From NCBI RefSeq assembly GCF_000422725.1, contig NZ_AUGP01000017.1, positions 660,347 to 724,346 on the forward strand: 64,000 nt of DNA. Reading direction: 5' to 3'. This DNA is from Flavobacterium subsaxonicum WB 4.1-42 = DSM 21790. GTDB taxonomy: Bacteria; Bacteroidota; Bacteroidia; Flavobacteriales; Flavobacteriaceae. The position numbers were made by a program, and so were the translations under genes. The notes beneath the pieces are model-generated. The model had not been told where the DNA came from, ran no database searches, and was given only the letters and a program-made list of their open reading frames with translations. Positions within the stretch are counted from its first letter, which is position 1, and each line of letters starts with the position of its first letter. Positions 1 to 8,105 of this stretch are shown here, piece by piece.

Positions 1-59
1 TTGTTTTTAATATTCAAAGTATAGCTTTGCTGTACTCTCTAACACATAAAACATACAAT

Positions 60-926
60 ATGAAAAAGTTACTACTCTTAGCACTACTTGCCTTGCCTGC
101 AATGGGCAGCGCACAACTTATAAACGCCGATTTTGAGCAATGGGTTAACCCAATGGACTCTTTTGTTAACCGCCCTACCGGGTGGACTGCCTTACAGCCG
201 GGTGCAATACCAAATCCTGATGCCAATCTTTATCACCTTCCCGCTACCGATGCCTATAGCAACAACTATGCCCTGCGCTTAAGTATTTGGTACGATTACA
301 CCAAAGACCTGGCTACGCAAACGGTGCCCATAAACTACAGGCCAGCATCGTTAAAAGGGCATTATAAGTACACCGATAATACGATTATTAAAGACAACGA
401 CACTATACCCGACACGGCACAGGTTAGCATATACCTAATTAAGTATAATACTGTTACCGCACAACAGGACACTATTGGCACAGGGGTCTTAGAGCTTGAC
501 CAGAGCTTGGAATATACTGAATTTACTGTAGCTGTAACCTATACAAGCAACGAAATTCCGGACACAGTAAAGGTAATCCTGGATCCCTCGTTACTAAGGC
601 GCTACCCAGATGAGGCTGTGTATTCTACCGGCAATGTAACTTCTTTATTTACTGTAGATAAGCTGCATTTAACACAGCCCTCGTTAAGTAGTCCTGATGC
701 ACTTAAAGACAGCTTTAAAGCCTACCCTAACCCCACTACAGATGTAGTTCACTTCCCAGGATTTGAAGGCGATGTAACCGTTTACGATGTGAATGGCAGG
801 CAACTGTTACAGCAAGCAGCATCAAAGTCTGGCATTTCTTTAGCGCCATTACCTACCGGGCTGTACATTGTGCAATTAAACGGCAATGATAATAAGGTGC
901 AGTACACCAAAATAGAAAAGTTATAG
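60..926 (+). CDS. Secreted protein with T9SS type A sorting domain
   Basis: The protein has 288 residues if started at the ATG at 60, which gives a clean Sec signal peptide (MKKLLLLALLALPAMGSAQ, cleavage near 18-19); an in-frame upstream start at 27 would bury it. The middle (about 20-210) is a beta-rich domain seen in Bacteroidota surface proteins of the PCMD/carbohydrate-binding-like type; I cannot name a ligand. The C-terminus (about 225-288) has the Por secretion signature: AYPNPTTD, then a YD.NGR turn, then GLYIVQL and a basic end. It is therefore probably exported by Sec, translocated by the type IX system and attached to or released from the cell surface. A hairpin terminator follows directly. 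Function beyond export is unknown. Confidence 0.85.
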   Translation: MKKLLLLALLALPAMGSAQLINADFEQWVNPMDSFVNRPTGWTALQPGAIPNPDANLYHLPATDAYSNNYALRLSIWYDYTKDLATQTVPINYRPASLKGHYKYTDNTIIKDNDTIPDTAQVSIYLIKYNTVTAQQDTIGTGVLELDQSLEYTEFTVAVTYTSNEIPDTVKVILDPSLLRRYPDEAVYSTGNVTSLFTVDKLHLTQPSLSSPDALKDSFKAYPNPTTDVVHFPGFEGDVTVYDVNGRQLLQQAASKSGISLAPLPTGLYIVQLNGNDNKVQYTKIEKL

Positions 927-956
927 CATTAAGCCAGCTGAAAGCCCCAAATATGT

Positions 957-985
957 AAAAACCCCTGAGAAATTAGGGGTTTTTG
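957..985 (+). terminator. Rho-independent terminator after the T9SS protein
   Basis: Stem AAACCCCT / AGGGGTTT with a short GAGAAATT-type loop followed by a T run, 30 nt after the stop codon. Confidence 0.7.
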
Positions 986-1001
986 GTTTTAACGTTATCC
1001 G

Positions 1002-1362
1002 CTAAGATGACAGTAAAAATTTCTTAATACTTTTAACCTTCCCATTATCAATCTTAGTTTTTTGCATGAGTGTTATCAGCCTAACAATCTGCATCTTAAA
1101 AGTATAATTTACAGATACATCCATCAGTACAACATCCCAAATAGCACCAGACCCGCCCCAATAATTAATTCCGTTTATCGATTTGATAAAAGCGTCAATA
1201 TCTTCAGATAAAAGCAATTCAAGAGATTGTTGCACAATCTCAGCTTTGAGCTATTTTATTATTTTTAGCCAACAATTGCTCTAAATCTGTAAGAATCTTT
1301 ACAAAATTTTGGCTCTCACTAACAACAAGGCCCCTTCGTTTTGCTTTATTTATTCCAAACAT
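1002..1362 (-). pseudogene. Frameshifted small protein, DUF6966-like
   Basis: Two minus-strand reading frames join end to end. The 5' part starts with ATG at 1362 (MFGINKAKRRGLVV...) and stops at 1240 with ...NKIAQS. The 3' part, in another frame, runs from about 1250 to 1002 and carries EIVQQSLELLLSEDIDAFIK and INYWGGSGAIWDVVL. The Trp-Gly-Gly-Ser/Gly-Ala-Ile-Trp turn resembles DUF6966-type immunity-like proteins. Read across the junction, the pieces give one protein of about 118 residues, so a single indel near 1245-1252 broke it, unless it is a sequencing error. The 3' frame alone has only a GTG start and no obvious ribosome binding site. It lies just outside the left island repeat. Confidence 0.55.
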
Positions 1363-1407
1363 ACTGCTAATTATATATTGCGCTAATGTATTAATTTACA
1401 AAACACA

Positions 1408-1435
1408 AAAAGCCCCTGATTTCTCAGAGGCTTTT
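1408..1435. terminator. Bidirectional hairpin next to island repeat copy A
   Basis: AAAAAGCCCCTGA / TCAGAGGCTTTT hairpin with A run on one side and T run on the other. The same hairpin recurs at 35514-35540 and, after tRNA-Leu copy 2, at 38754-38780. Confidence 0.65.
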
Positions 1436-1437
1436 GC

Positions 1438-1513
1438 TGTGCACCTTATAGTACAAAACTCGAACCATTTGCTAGAAGATTTAAAGCTAATTAGCGATAT
1501 TTCAGCTACATAA
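1438..1513 (+). repeat. Island boundary repeat, copy A
   Basis: A ~45 bp core beginning TGTGCACCTTATAGTACAAA is nearly identical to copy B (21463) and recognisable at copies C (30963) and D (35546), all in the same orientation. In the frame starting at 1439 it reads VHLIVQNSNHLLEDLKLISD and ends in TAA at 1511-1513; the same frame is kept in the other copies. The minus strand contains GGTTCGAGT, like a tRNA T-loop. It may be an attachment site derived from a gene or tRNA 3' end, or a decayed gene tail. Confidence 0.6.
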
Positions 1514-1758
1514 ACATATTCTTCATCAGCCGTATTAAGTAAGTTCATTGATTAAACGACAAAGATAATTCAAACGAATAAAGCCATCGTGAGACAATAG
1601 TACCACTTGTTAATATCAAAGTTAACGAAAGAGGGCAATCGCCCCTAATTATGTAAAAAAAAACTTTATCTCCACTTTTAGCACTTACTTAATATTTTAT
1701 TCAAGTACCAATCTAAATTAATTAATATTACTATCTTCATGATTCATAACTTGATAAA

Positions 1759-4700
1759 GTGCCTCGACATAAGATCAGTATTCCAATAAGTCAGCAGATA
1801 ATGGATTTCGATAATCCGCCACAACCTTTGTTTGTTTGGCCGGATAACAATTTATTTCCTTTAAATCTAAAAGATTCGGCAGAAAAGCGAACGGTACTGC
1901 AAGTAGTGTTAGAAGATATCGCAGTGAGTAATCGTTATTTGGTGGTAACTGGATTTACCTCGCTAGCACATATTATTGAATTGTTTGGTGGTAAGGTTAA
2001 TTTCGACAGCTTGCAGGATGTACGGATCATATTAGGTTTTGAGCCCGAACTGCGTGAGCGCAAGTTATGGAAGAGTGCGGAACTGGATAAGGACGTTAAG
2101 GAGTATTGGGCGGGTCAGCATTATTCTTTGTTAAACGGCGGAGTTGTAATCAAGGTAATTGAACTAATCAAAGCTCAGCGGATATGTTTTCGTTTGTCGG
2201 ATGGACTCCATGCCAAAATTTATATAGGTGATCTACATGCAATTTTAGGGTCCTCTAATTTTAGCAAAAACGGTTTAACCTTCCAAAATGAAGCTAACAT
2301 TAGACTGGCGAACAATCCAATGTTACAATTAGAACATGAGCAATATCAACATATAAAACAAATTGCGGAAAATTATTACCAGCTCGGCAAACCTTACAGT
2401 GATACCATTGTTGAGTTATTGACAAACTTACTAAAACTAGTAACTTGGCAAGAGGCGCTGGCACGAGCGATTTCGGAAATTGTAGACAAACCATGGCTGA
2501 ATGACATCCCGGAACTTTATAATAAACTTAACAGCCTGAAATTATGGCCTTCCCAGCGCTTAGGTCTTGGACAGGCTATGTATATTTTGCAAACACAGGG
2601 TTGTGTACTAATCGCTGATCCGACAGGCTCGGGTAAAACAAAAATGATAAGTACACTTCAATTAGTACTTTATCACTGGCTTTGGGAAACAGGTCGGCGT
2701 AATAAATCTTATGCAGTTACCATTTGTCCGCCCTTGGTCAAGGATAGTTGGCATAAAGAATTTGTAGATATAGAATTTTCGCAAAGCGGACAGATATCTA
2801 TGGGAGCATTAAGTTATACGAAAGGGATTAGCCATGGGACACATTTAAAGGAAATCCGCAATGCCAACATTCTTGTAGTCGATGAAGCGCACAATTTTCT
2901 AAACTTGAACTCCTTTCGGAGTATGAGTGTAGCGGAACATACTTCTGACAATATTATCTTGGCCACTGCCACCCCGATTAATAAAAAGCCGAAAGATTTA
3001 ATGAGACTTATTGAACTGCTGGGTGTAGATAATTTGGGCGACCAGGAACTGGACGACTTTAAAGCGCTTAAACGACAGCGCCACATTAATAGTAATTCTC
3101 CGCAATTTGCTGCACTTAAGGCTTATATCGAAAAATTCATTGTCCGCCGTACTAAAACACAGCTTAATAAACTTATAGACCGTGAGCCTGAACTTTACGT
3201 CAACCGGAGAGGTAATCGCTGCCGTTATCCTGAAAATGTCCCTCAGACCTATAAGACAGGCGAAACAATAGAGGATCAGCGCATAGCCCAAGGGATTAAC
3301 AGGCTTGCAGGAGAATTGAAGGGATTGATATATTTGCAAAGAATCATGAAGCCTGATGACTTAGAAACCCAAGACGAGCAATACCATATAGATTTGCGGT
3401 TACGAGCTGCCAAAGCTTTATCTAAATATAATATCCAGGCGAAAATGCGCTCTTCCAAAGCCGCTTTGCTTGAACATCTAAAGGGTACCGATGCCGCACT
3501 GGAAGAATACAAATTCAAGTCGGGCAAAGATAAGTCGGGTAACGTCATTGCCACCATCGCCAAGATTAGCAAATCATTGCCGAAAAACCAGCTGCAACAG
3601 GTCTGTCCAGAATGGCTAACTGACATGGATTCCTACCAGCGCGCTTGCCGCGAGGAGGCTGCAATATATGAGGAGATCGCGCAATTATCAATTAAGCTAA
3701 GCCTTTCAAGGGAATTAAAAAAAGTCGGTGAACTCCTTAAACTATTTAAACAGCATGCTTTAGTACTTGCGTTTGATAGCACAGTACTAACACTCGACTT
3801 TTTGGGAAAACTGATTCGCACTCACTATCCTAATAACGGCATCGACCATTACGTGGTTACTGGTGCCTCCACTAAAACAACAGTGACAAGTATCCTTAAA
3901 AAGTTTGATTTGGGTTCTTCAAGTGAAAATATCCTTGCGTTGTGTTCGGACTCTATGGCTGAAGGTGTGAACCTCCAGCAAGCCTCGGCTTTAATGTTCC
4001 TTGATATGCCGAGCGTTTTGCGGATTGCTGAACAACGTATCGGTCGCATTGATCGGCTTGACAGTCCGCACGCCAAGGTCAAAGTTTACTGGCCGCTGGA
4101 CAGCGCCGAATTTGCACTGCGTTCCGACAAGCGTCTCATTAAGACTTCTTTTGATACTGAAAGTCTGATTGGATCGAACTTCACCATACCCGATGAGATC
4201 ATGGGACAACACCTGGACGAGGTCATTCGTCCAGAAGAAATGATCCAGGCGATAAAGGAAAATAAAGATCAAGAATACTTATGGGCGGGAGTTCAGGACG
4301 CTTTTACTAGTGTCCATAAACTTTATGAAGGAGATGACACTCTAATTGACCTTAAAACCTATGAAACCTGGAAAAATGTAGATGCCAGCGTAAAAGTAAA
4401 ACTAAGTATTGCCCGTTCACAAAGTCCATGGATCTTTTTGGCGGTGAAGGGAACCAAAGTTATATCACCGCGGTGGTATTTTATTGATGCTGATGAAAAA
4501 ATCTCTGTTGAACTCGGCGAGGTGTGTTCACAATTGAGGCATCACATGACCAGCACCGAACATTGGGAAATGAATTGGTCGGATACCGTACAGCAAGAAC
4601 TTAATCGTTATATCAAATTACTCCTGGATAATGAAATCAATATGCTGCCCAGCAAACGTAAAAGAGCAATCGAGGTCGCTAAGGTCATTTTAGGCAAACA

Positions 4701-5034
4701 ATTGAAACTAGCTGATAAGAACCTGCCCCGTCGGAAACTAATCAGGCAAGTGCTGGAAATGTTTGAACCTCGAATTGTTAACGAAGAGTATAACATCGAT
4801 TATTATCATTTTTCACAGCAGTGGCTAGACATTTTTACTCCGATTTTGGCTGAAAAAAAGCGGCAGCAAAAGAAAAAAGACAAAAAAGTGTTATCCCTTC
4901 AGGATCTGAAAAGCGACAAATCCATTGAGCTGACTGACATACAACTTCAAAAGATACTTGATGAGGCTCCGCTGATTATTAATATGTGGAACCGTGTCGC
5001 TTCGTGCATAATTGGCGTACCAAATATGCTTTAA
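1759..5034 (+). CDS. PLD-nuclease/SNF2-type helicase fusion
   Basis: The protein has 1091 residues from a GTG start; an in-frame ATG at 1801 is the alternative. An N-terminal phospholipase-D-like domain has one HKD-like motif (H151-A-K153, then GSSNFSKNGL at 164-173). A superfamily 2 helicase core follows: Walker A PTGSGKT (288-294), DEAH box VVDEAHNF (373-380), an ATATP motif III, and a C-terminal RecA lobe with GVNLQQASALMFLDMPS and the arginine-finger motif EQRIGRIDR (about 735-768). A lysine-rich linker (about 1035-1055) precedes the end. Such PLD-helicases are known in defence islands as presumed DNA translocases with nuclease activity. It stands alone, converging on qatD, and opens the left defence island. 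The target is unknown. Confidence 0.8.
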   Translation: MPRHKISIPISQQIMDFDNPPQPLFVWPDNNLFPLNLKDSAEKRTVLQVVLEDIAVSNRYLVVTGFTSLAHIIELFGGKVNFDSLQDVRIILGFEPELRERKLWKSAELDKDVKEYWAGQHYSLLNGGVVIKVIELIKAQRICFRLSDGLHAKIYIGDLHAILGSSNFSKNGLTFQNEANIRLANNPMLQLEHEQYQHIKQIAENYYQLGKPYSDTIVELLTNLLKLVTWQEALARAISEIVDKPWLNDIPELYNKLNSLKLWPSQRLGLGQAMYILQTQGCVLIADPTGSGKTKMISTLQLVLYHWLWETGRRNKSYAVTICPPLVKDSWHKEFVDIEFSQSGQISMGALSYTKGISHGTHLKEIRNANILVVDEAHNFLNLNSFRSMSVAEHTSDNIILATATPINKKPKDLMRLIELLGVDNLGDQELDDFKALKRQRHINSNSPQFAALKAYIEKFIVRRTKTQLNKLIDREPELYVNRRGNRCRYPENVPQTYKTGETIEDQRIAQGINRLAGELKGLIYLQRIMKPDDLETQDEQYHIDLRLRAAKALSKYNIQAKMRSSKAALLEHLKGTDAALEEYKFKSGKDKSGNVIATIAKISKSLPKNQLQQVCPEWLTDMDSYQRACREEAAIYEEIAQLSIKLSLSRELKKVGELLKLFKQHALVLAFDSTVLTLDFLGKLIRTHYPNNGIDHYVVTGASTKTTVTSILKKFDLGSSSENILALCSDSMAEGVNLQQASALMFLDMPSVLRIAEQRIGRIDRLDSPHAKVKVYWPLDSAEFALRSDKRLIKTSFDTESLIGSNFTIPDEIMGQHLDEVIRPEEMIQAIKENKDQEYLWAGVQDAFTSVHKLYEGDDTLIDLKTYETWKNVDASVKVKLSIARSQSPWIFLAVKGTKVISPRWYFIDADEKISVELGEVCSQLRHHMTSTEHWEMNWSDTVQQELNRYIKLLLDNEINMLPSKRKRAIEVAKVILGKQLKLADKNLPRRKLIRQVLEMFEPRIVNEEYNIDYYHFSQQWLDIFTPILAEKKRQQKKKDKKVLSLQDLKSDKSIELTDIQLQKILDEAPLIINMWNRVASCIIGVPNML

Positions 5035-5195
5035 AACATTAATAAAACAGCAATGTATTCAAAATGTGTCGGTTAAGAATATTAAAATTACAATGGGAAA
5101 TTTAAGTTGTCGATTATCATTCAATTAGATGTTAAATCAATACCAGATGGGAGATTACCCTAATACTTCATGTTGTTTATAATATTATAACAATA

Positions 5196-5924
5196 CTATT
5201 CGCCAAGTAATTTTTTTATATTAGTGTGAAGAAAGTTGTTACAAGTTGTAAAAGAAACATCTTTTATATTGCATACAGCATCTCTAATTAATGGTAACAT
5301 GGCTGGAGAAAATGGTTGGTTATTGAATGATGTAAAAGGCCCATCCGTTTCCAGCAAAATTCTTTCTATAGGGATTTTCTGTATGATTTTTTTTCCGTTT
5401 GCTGATTTTGTCATATTATAATTCACTGAGAAATAAAAACCATAAGAAAGTGCCCTTTCCAGCTCTTTGAGCGACCCAGAATACCAATGCATTATTACTT
5501 TTCCCGGATAATTATTACCAATTGTTGATATAACTTGTTCTTCAGCCTTTCTGGAGTGAAGTGTCAAAATTTTATTTTTATTGTCGGCACAAACGTTAAT
5601 TATCTTTTCAAAAATTTTGGCTTGTTGCTTAAAATCTTCAAGGCCTTTCTTTTGATTGTCTAATCCGATTTCTCCAATATATCTGGTTCTGTCAATCAGG
5701 TCAACAAATAATGCAAGTTGATTATTATATTTTGCTGCAAGTTCAGGATGATAGCCCAAAGCAGGGCGTATATACTTATAACCCTTACAAAGCTTTTCTG
5801 TATTCAGAAACAATTGCGGTAAATTGGTTACTGCAATCGTATAAATTTTTTCGTTTTCAATTGCCCTGGCAGTTTGGTCAGGCATTGCTGTAAGGTCTAA
5901 ATGAAAATGGGTGTCAAATAACAT
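5196..5924 (-). CDS. qatD: QatD, TatD-family metal-dependent nuclease of QatABCD
   Basis: A TatD-like TIM-barrel hydrolase of 242 residues. Metal ligands are visible: H6-F-H8 in DTHFHLD, E85 in IGEIGLD, H123 in LHSRKA, H146 in MHWYSG and D194 in LLETDGPF, so the active site looks intact. TatD enzymes are Mg-dependent DNases/3'-5' exonucleases. Here it is the last gene of a four-gene minus-strand operon, its start being one base after the stop of qatC. That matches the gene order of the Qat anti-phage system (ATPase, QatB, QueC-like, TatD). The role in defence is known genetically; the substrate is not established. Confidence 0.9.
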   Translation of the reverse strand: MLFDTHFHLDLTAMPDQTARAIENEKIYTIAVTNLPQLFLNTEKLCKGYKYIRPALGYHPELAAKYNNQLALFVDLIDRTRYIGEIGLDNQKKGLEDFKQQAKIFEKIINVCADNKNKILTLHSRKAEEQVISTIGNNYPGKVIMHWYSGSLKELERALSYGFYFSVNYNMTKSANGKKIIQKIPIERILLETDGPFTSFNNQPFSPAMLPLIRDAVCNIKDVSFTTCNNFLHTNIKKLLGE

Positions 5925-5925
5925 T

Positions 5926-7263
5926 TTAACTATCTAAAAAAAGTTTAACTTCATCCATTCCGCGTTTATAAACAGAAACATATTCTAATAATTCAGCTTC
6001 TGAATTATACGGGATTTGACCGGATCGATTTATTTGCAAAGCTAATGAATGTGGTTTTGTAATTGTTGTTAAATTCTGTAAAGCCAACTTGAAAGCACGA
6101 TAGTCAGAACCTTTACGGTTTCGTTGTGAAGGCGGTGTGCGCCTAATATCACCAATAGCATAAGTGGTTTTAATATTTCCTGCCCTGTTTTCAGCAGCCT
6201 GTCTGATTATGCAGGGCACACAGTATCCACAATTAAGACCTGGAGGCATACCGGCATAGCGACTGTTTTCAGGATGGGAGCATGATATAGTTTCATGGTC
6301 ATGTGTCATCAAAAAAGCTACATCTTTACACTCTACCATCATTTCTCCTTTCGTTTTAAAACGATAAGGGTTAGTGATTTTGTTGCGAATTCCTAGTGTA
6401 CTGATAATTTTATTTAACCCATCCACAAAATACGGGTGAGTAGTACGGGTACTGTGGCTACTTAAACGAGTTTTTGTTAGAGGTATGTTTAAAGAAATTA
6501 AACCATTTTCGGGAAGGATCATTTCAATTGTATCACCTAAACAATTTGCACAAGTTAAGCCTAAACATATGAAAAGTAAGGAACGGGCTCGGGAAGAATT
6601 TTCTTTCTCAGCCAAAATGTTTTGCTGATTCGGTTGAACATAAAACTTATGCCCCTTAAATGATCCTTTTCCAAATTTTGTTTCCAAAGCATTATAAATC
6701 TTTACTTGCGTGCTACTTTCAGTACCAGTTTTATAATGACTGATAAAGTAGGGTTTTTCGTTGTCGCTTAAAAGGTCAACAGCCCCAATGAAAGAGTCTA
6801 GTCCCCCTGACAACAGTGAGACTTTTGTGTAATTTTCCGGATTCCGGACCAACTGGTGCTGAAATGTTCGGATAGTTTCGTTTTGCCTAAATTCGAAGGC
6901 CCATTTATCCCCACTGAGAAAACCGATATAGTTCTCAAGCATCTCCTTAACGCTATCCCACAAAGCTTTATCGTTCACAGGAAAATAAACAGTCAGGTAT
7001 CTGCTCCACCCTTGAAATCCATTAGTTTGCCTTGAAACCGTTTGATCAGCAGTGTAAATTGCCAGTGCAATATGTAAAAGATCATATGCCGTATTTTCAG
7101 GCGTAAAACCTAACGTCCTTAAATCATCATAAATGTGGGATTTGAGCATTTTGTTCAGATCTAAAGGGTCAAGTGATAGTGTTGTTACACTTTCATTATT
7201 ACCAGGAACTATTTGGAACGTATCTGCATTGTTATGCTTTACAATTATATGTCTTTTACTCAT
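5926..7263 (-). CDS. qatC: QatC, QueC-like PP-loop enzyme of QatABCD
   Basis: A 445-residue QueC-like ATP-pyrophosphatase. The N-terminal ~145 residues are extra compared with housekeeping QueC. The PP-loop SGGLDS lies at 152-157. A Cys cluster (CSHPENSR...NCGYCVPC, about residues 328-352) matches the zinc site of QueC. QueC makes the 7-cyano-7-deazaguanine base; in Qat the enzyme is thought to act on another target, perhaps a protein, which is inference. Its ATG overlaps the qatB stop by four bases (ATGA, 7260-7263), implying translational coupling. No queD, queE or queF lies nearby, which argues against a queuosine operon. Confidence 0.9.
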   Translation of the reverse strand: MSKRHIIVKHNNADTFQIVPGNNESVTTLSLDPLDLNKMLKSHIYDDLRTLGFTPENTAYDLLHIALAIYTADQTVSRQTNGFQGWSRYLTVYFPVNDKALWDSVKEMLENYIGFLSGDKWAFEFRQNETIRTFQHQLVRNPENYTKVSLLSGGLDSFIGAVDLLSDNEKPYFISHYKTGTESSTQVKIYNALETKFGKGSFKGHKFYVQPNQQNILAEKENSSRARSLLFICLGLTCANCLGDTIEMILPENGLISLNIPLTKTRLSSHSTRTTHPYFVDGLNKIISTLGIRNKITNPYRFKTKGEMMVECKDVAFLMTHDHETISCSHPENSRYAGMPPGLNCGYCVPCIIRQAAENRAGNIKTTYAIGDIRRTPPSQRNRKGSDYRAFKLALQNLTTITKPHSLALQINRSGQIPYNSEAELLEYVSVYKRGMDEVKLFLDS

Positions 7264-8102
7264 AACTCTAGTATTGAATATGCGGTTTGAAATATTTCTT
7301 CTATTATAGTTTCTGTACTTTGATTATCAACACTTTCTGTAATAGACACATCCTTATATTTTTCCACGGTTTCGTTTATAATAAATTCCCTTACTTCTTT
7401 TTCTAATTTGATTGCTTCTCGCTCAGATATATTTCCTTTTTCAATTGCACTGCCTAATTCATACATCCATTTGGTGAAGATAAAATTCCCTACATATTCA
7501 ATTAATGTTTCTTTTATTAGTTCAGAAGTGAGGTTATCAAGAGTATTGTTCACATCCCCATTTTCCAATAGCTTCGTGTATAACGAATCTAAAGTTTCAA
7601 TTAGGGCCTCACGCGCTATTGCTTCATCATTTGTTGACCCGTTTGGAGCGATTGCATTAACAATACCTGCGCAAACTTCTTCTGCACTTTTACCTATCAA
7701 ATTTTGAAGGCCGTAACTGGAAAAGGTATTGGTTGCACCTGAAGAGGCTAGAGAACCCAAAAAGCCACTATACAACACTCCTGTACGTACGCCTTGCGCT
7801 GAAGCCTTAGTGGCACCTCGCGCGCCTCCAAGACTTTTAACATAATTACGGGATGCTTTTTGGCGTGACGAACCACCAGTACCATTCGTTAGCCTTGTTA
7901 ATGCACCTTTTGCCTGACCCCAGTTTGAAGATTTATCTGGTAATACTATAGGACTATTGGCTGTATCTTGTACTGGGTTATTACTTGGCATTGGGTTCTC
8001 AGCAGGAGGATTATTATCTCCCGCTGGGGCAGTAGAAGAAAACCAGTCGGGTAAAAGTGGTGAAGAACCACGAGGTCCACCATTTGATGCAGAGGTTCCC
8101 AT
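7260..8102 (-). CDS. qatB: QatB, Qat system protein of unknown biochemistry
   Basis: A 280-residue protein opening MGTSASNGGPRGSSPLLPDW, the hallmark N-terminus of QatB. It continues with a low-complexity Pro/Asn-rich stretch (about 25-55) and a Gly/Ala/Arg-rich basic region (about 65-110), then becomes a helical acidic C-terminal half. The Gly-Ser/Arg-rich start suggests a flexible tail that could be a modification target of QatC; this is inference. It lies 3 nt after qatA and overlaps qatC by 4 nt. Confidence 0.85.
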   Translation of the reverse strand: MGTSASNGGPRGSSPLLPDWFSSTAPAGDNNPPAENPMPSNNPVQDTANSPIVLPDKSSNWGQAKGALTRLTNGTGGSSRQKASRNYVKSLGGARGATKASAQGVRTGVLYSGFLGSLASSGATNTFSSYGLQNLIGKSAEEVCAGIVNAIAPNGSTNDEAIAREALIETLDSLYTKLLENGDVNNTLDNLTSELIKETLIEYVGNFIFTKWMYELGSAIEKGNISEREAIKLEKEVREFIINETVEKYKDVSITESVDNQSTETIIEEIFQTAYSILEL

Positions 8103-8105
8103 ACA

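Noticed and set aside
1438..1484. Boundary repeat as a functional tRNA gene because of GGTTCGAGT on the minus strand
   Set aside because: The T-stem does not pair, and no acceptor, D-arm or anticodon arm is present in any copy.
5926..7263. Housekeeping QueC for queuosine synthesis
   Set aside because: N-terminal extension, Qat neighbours in fixed order and no queD/E/F nearby.
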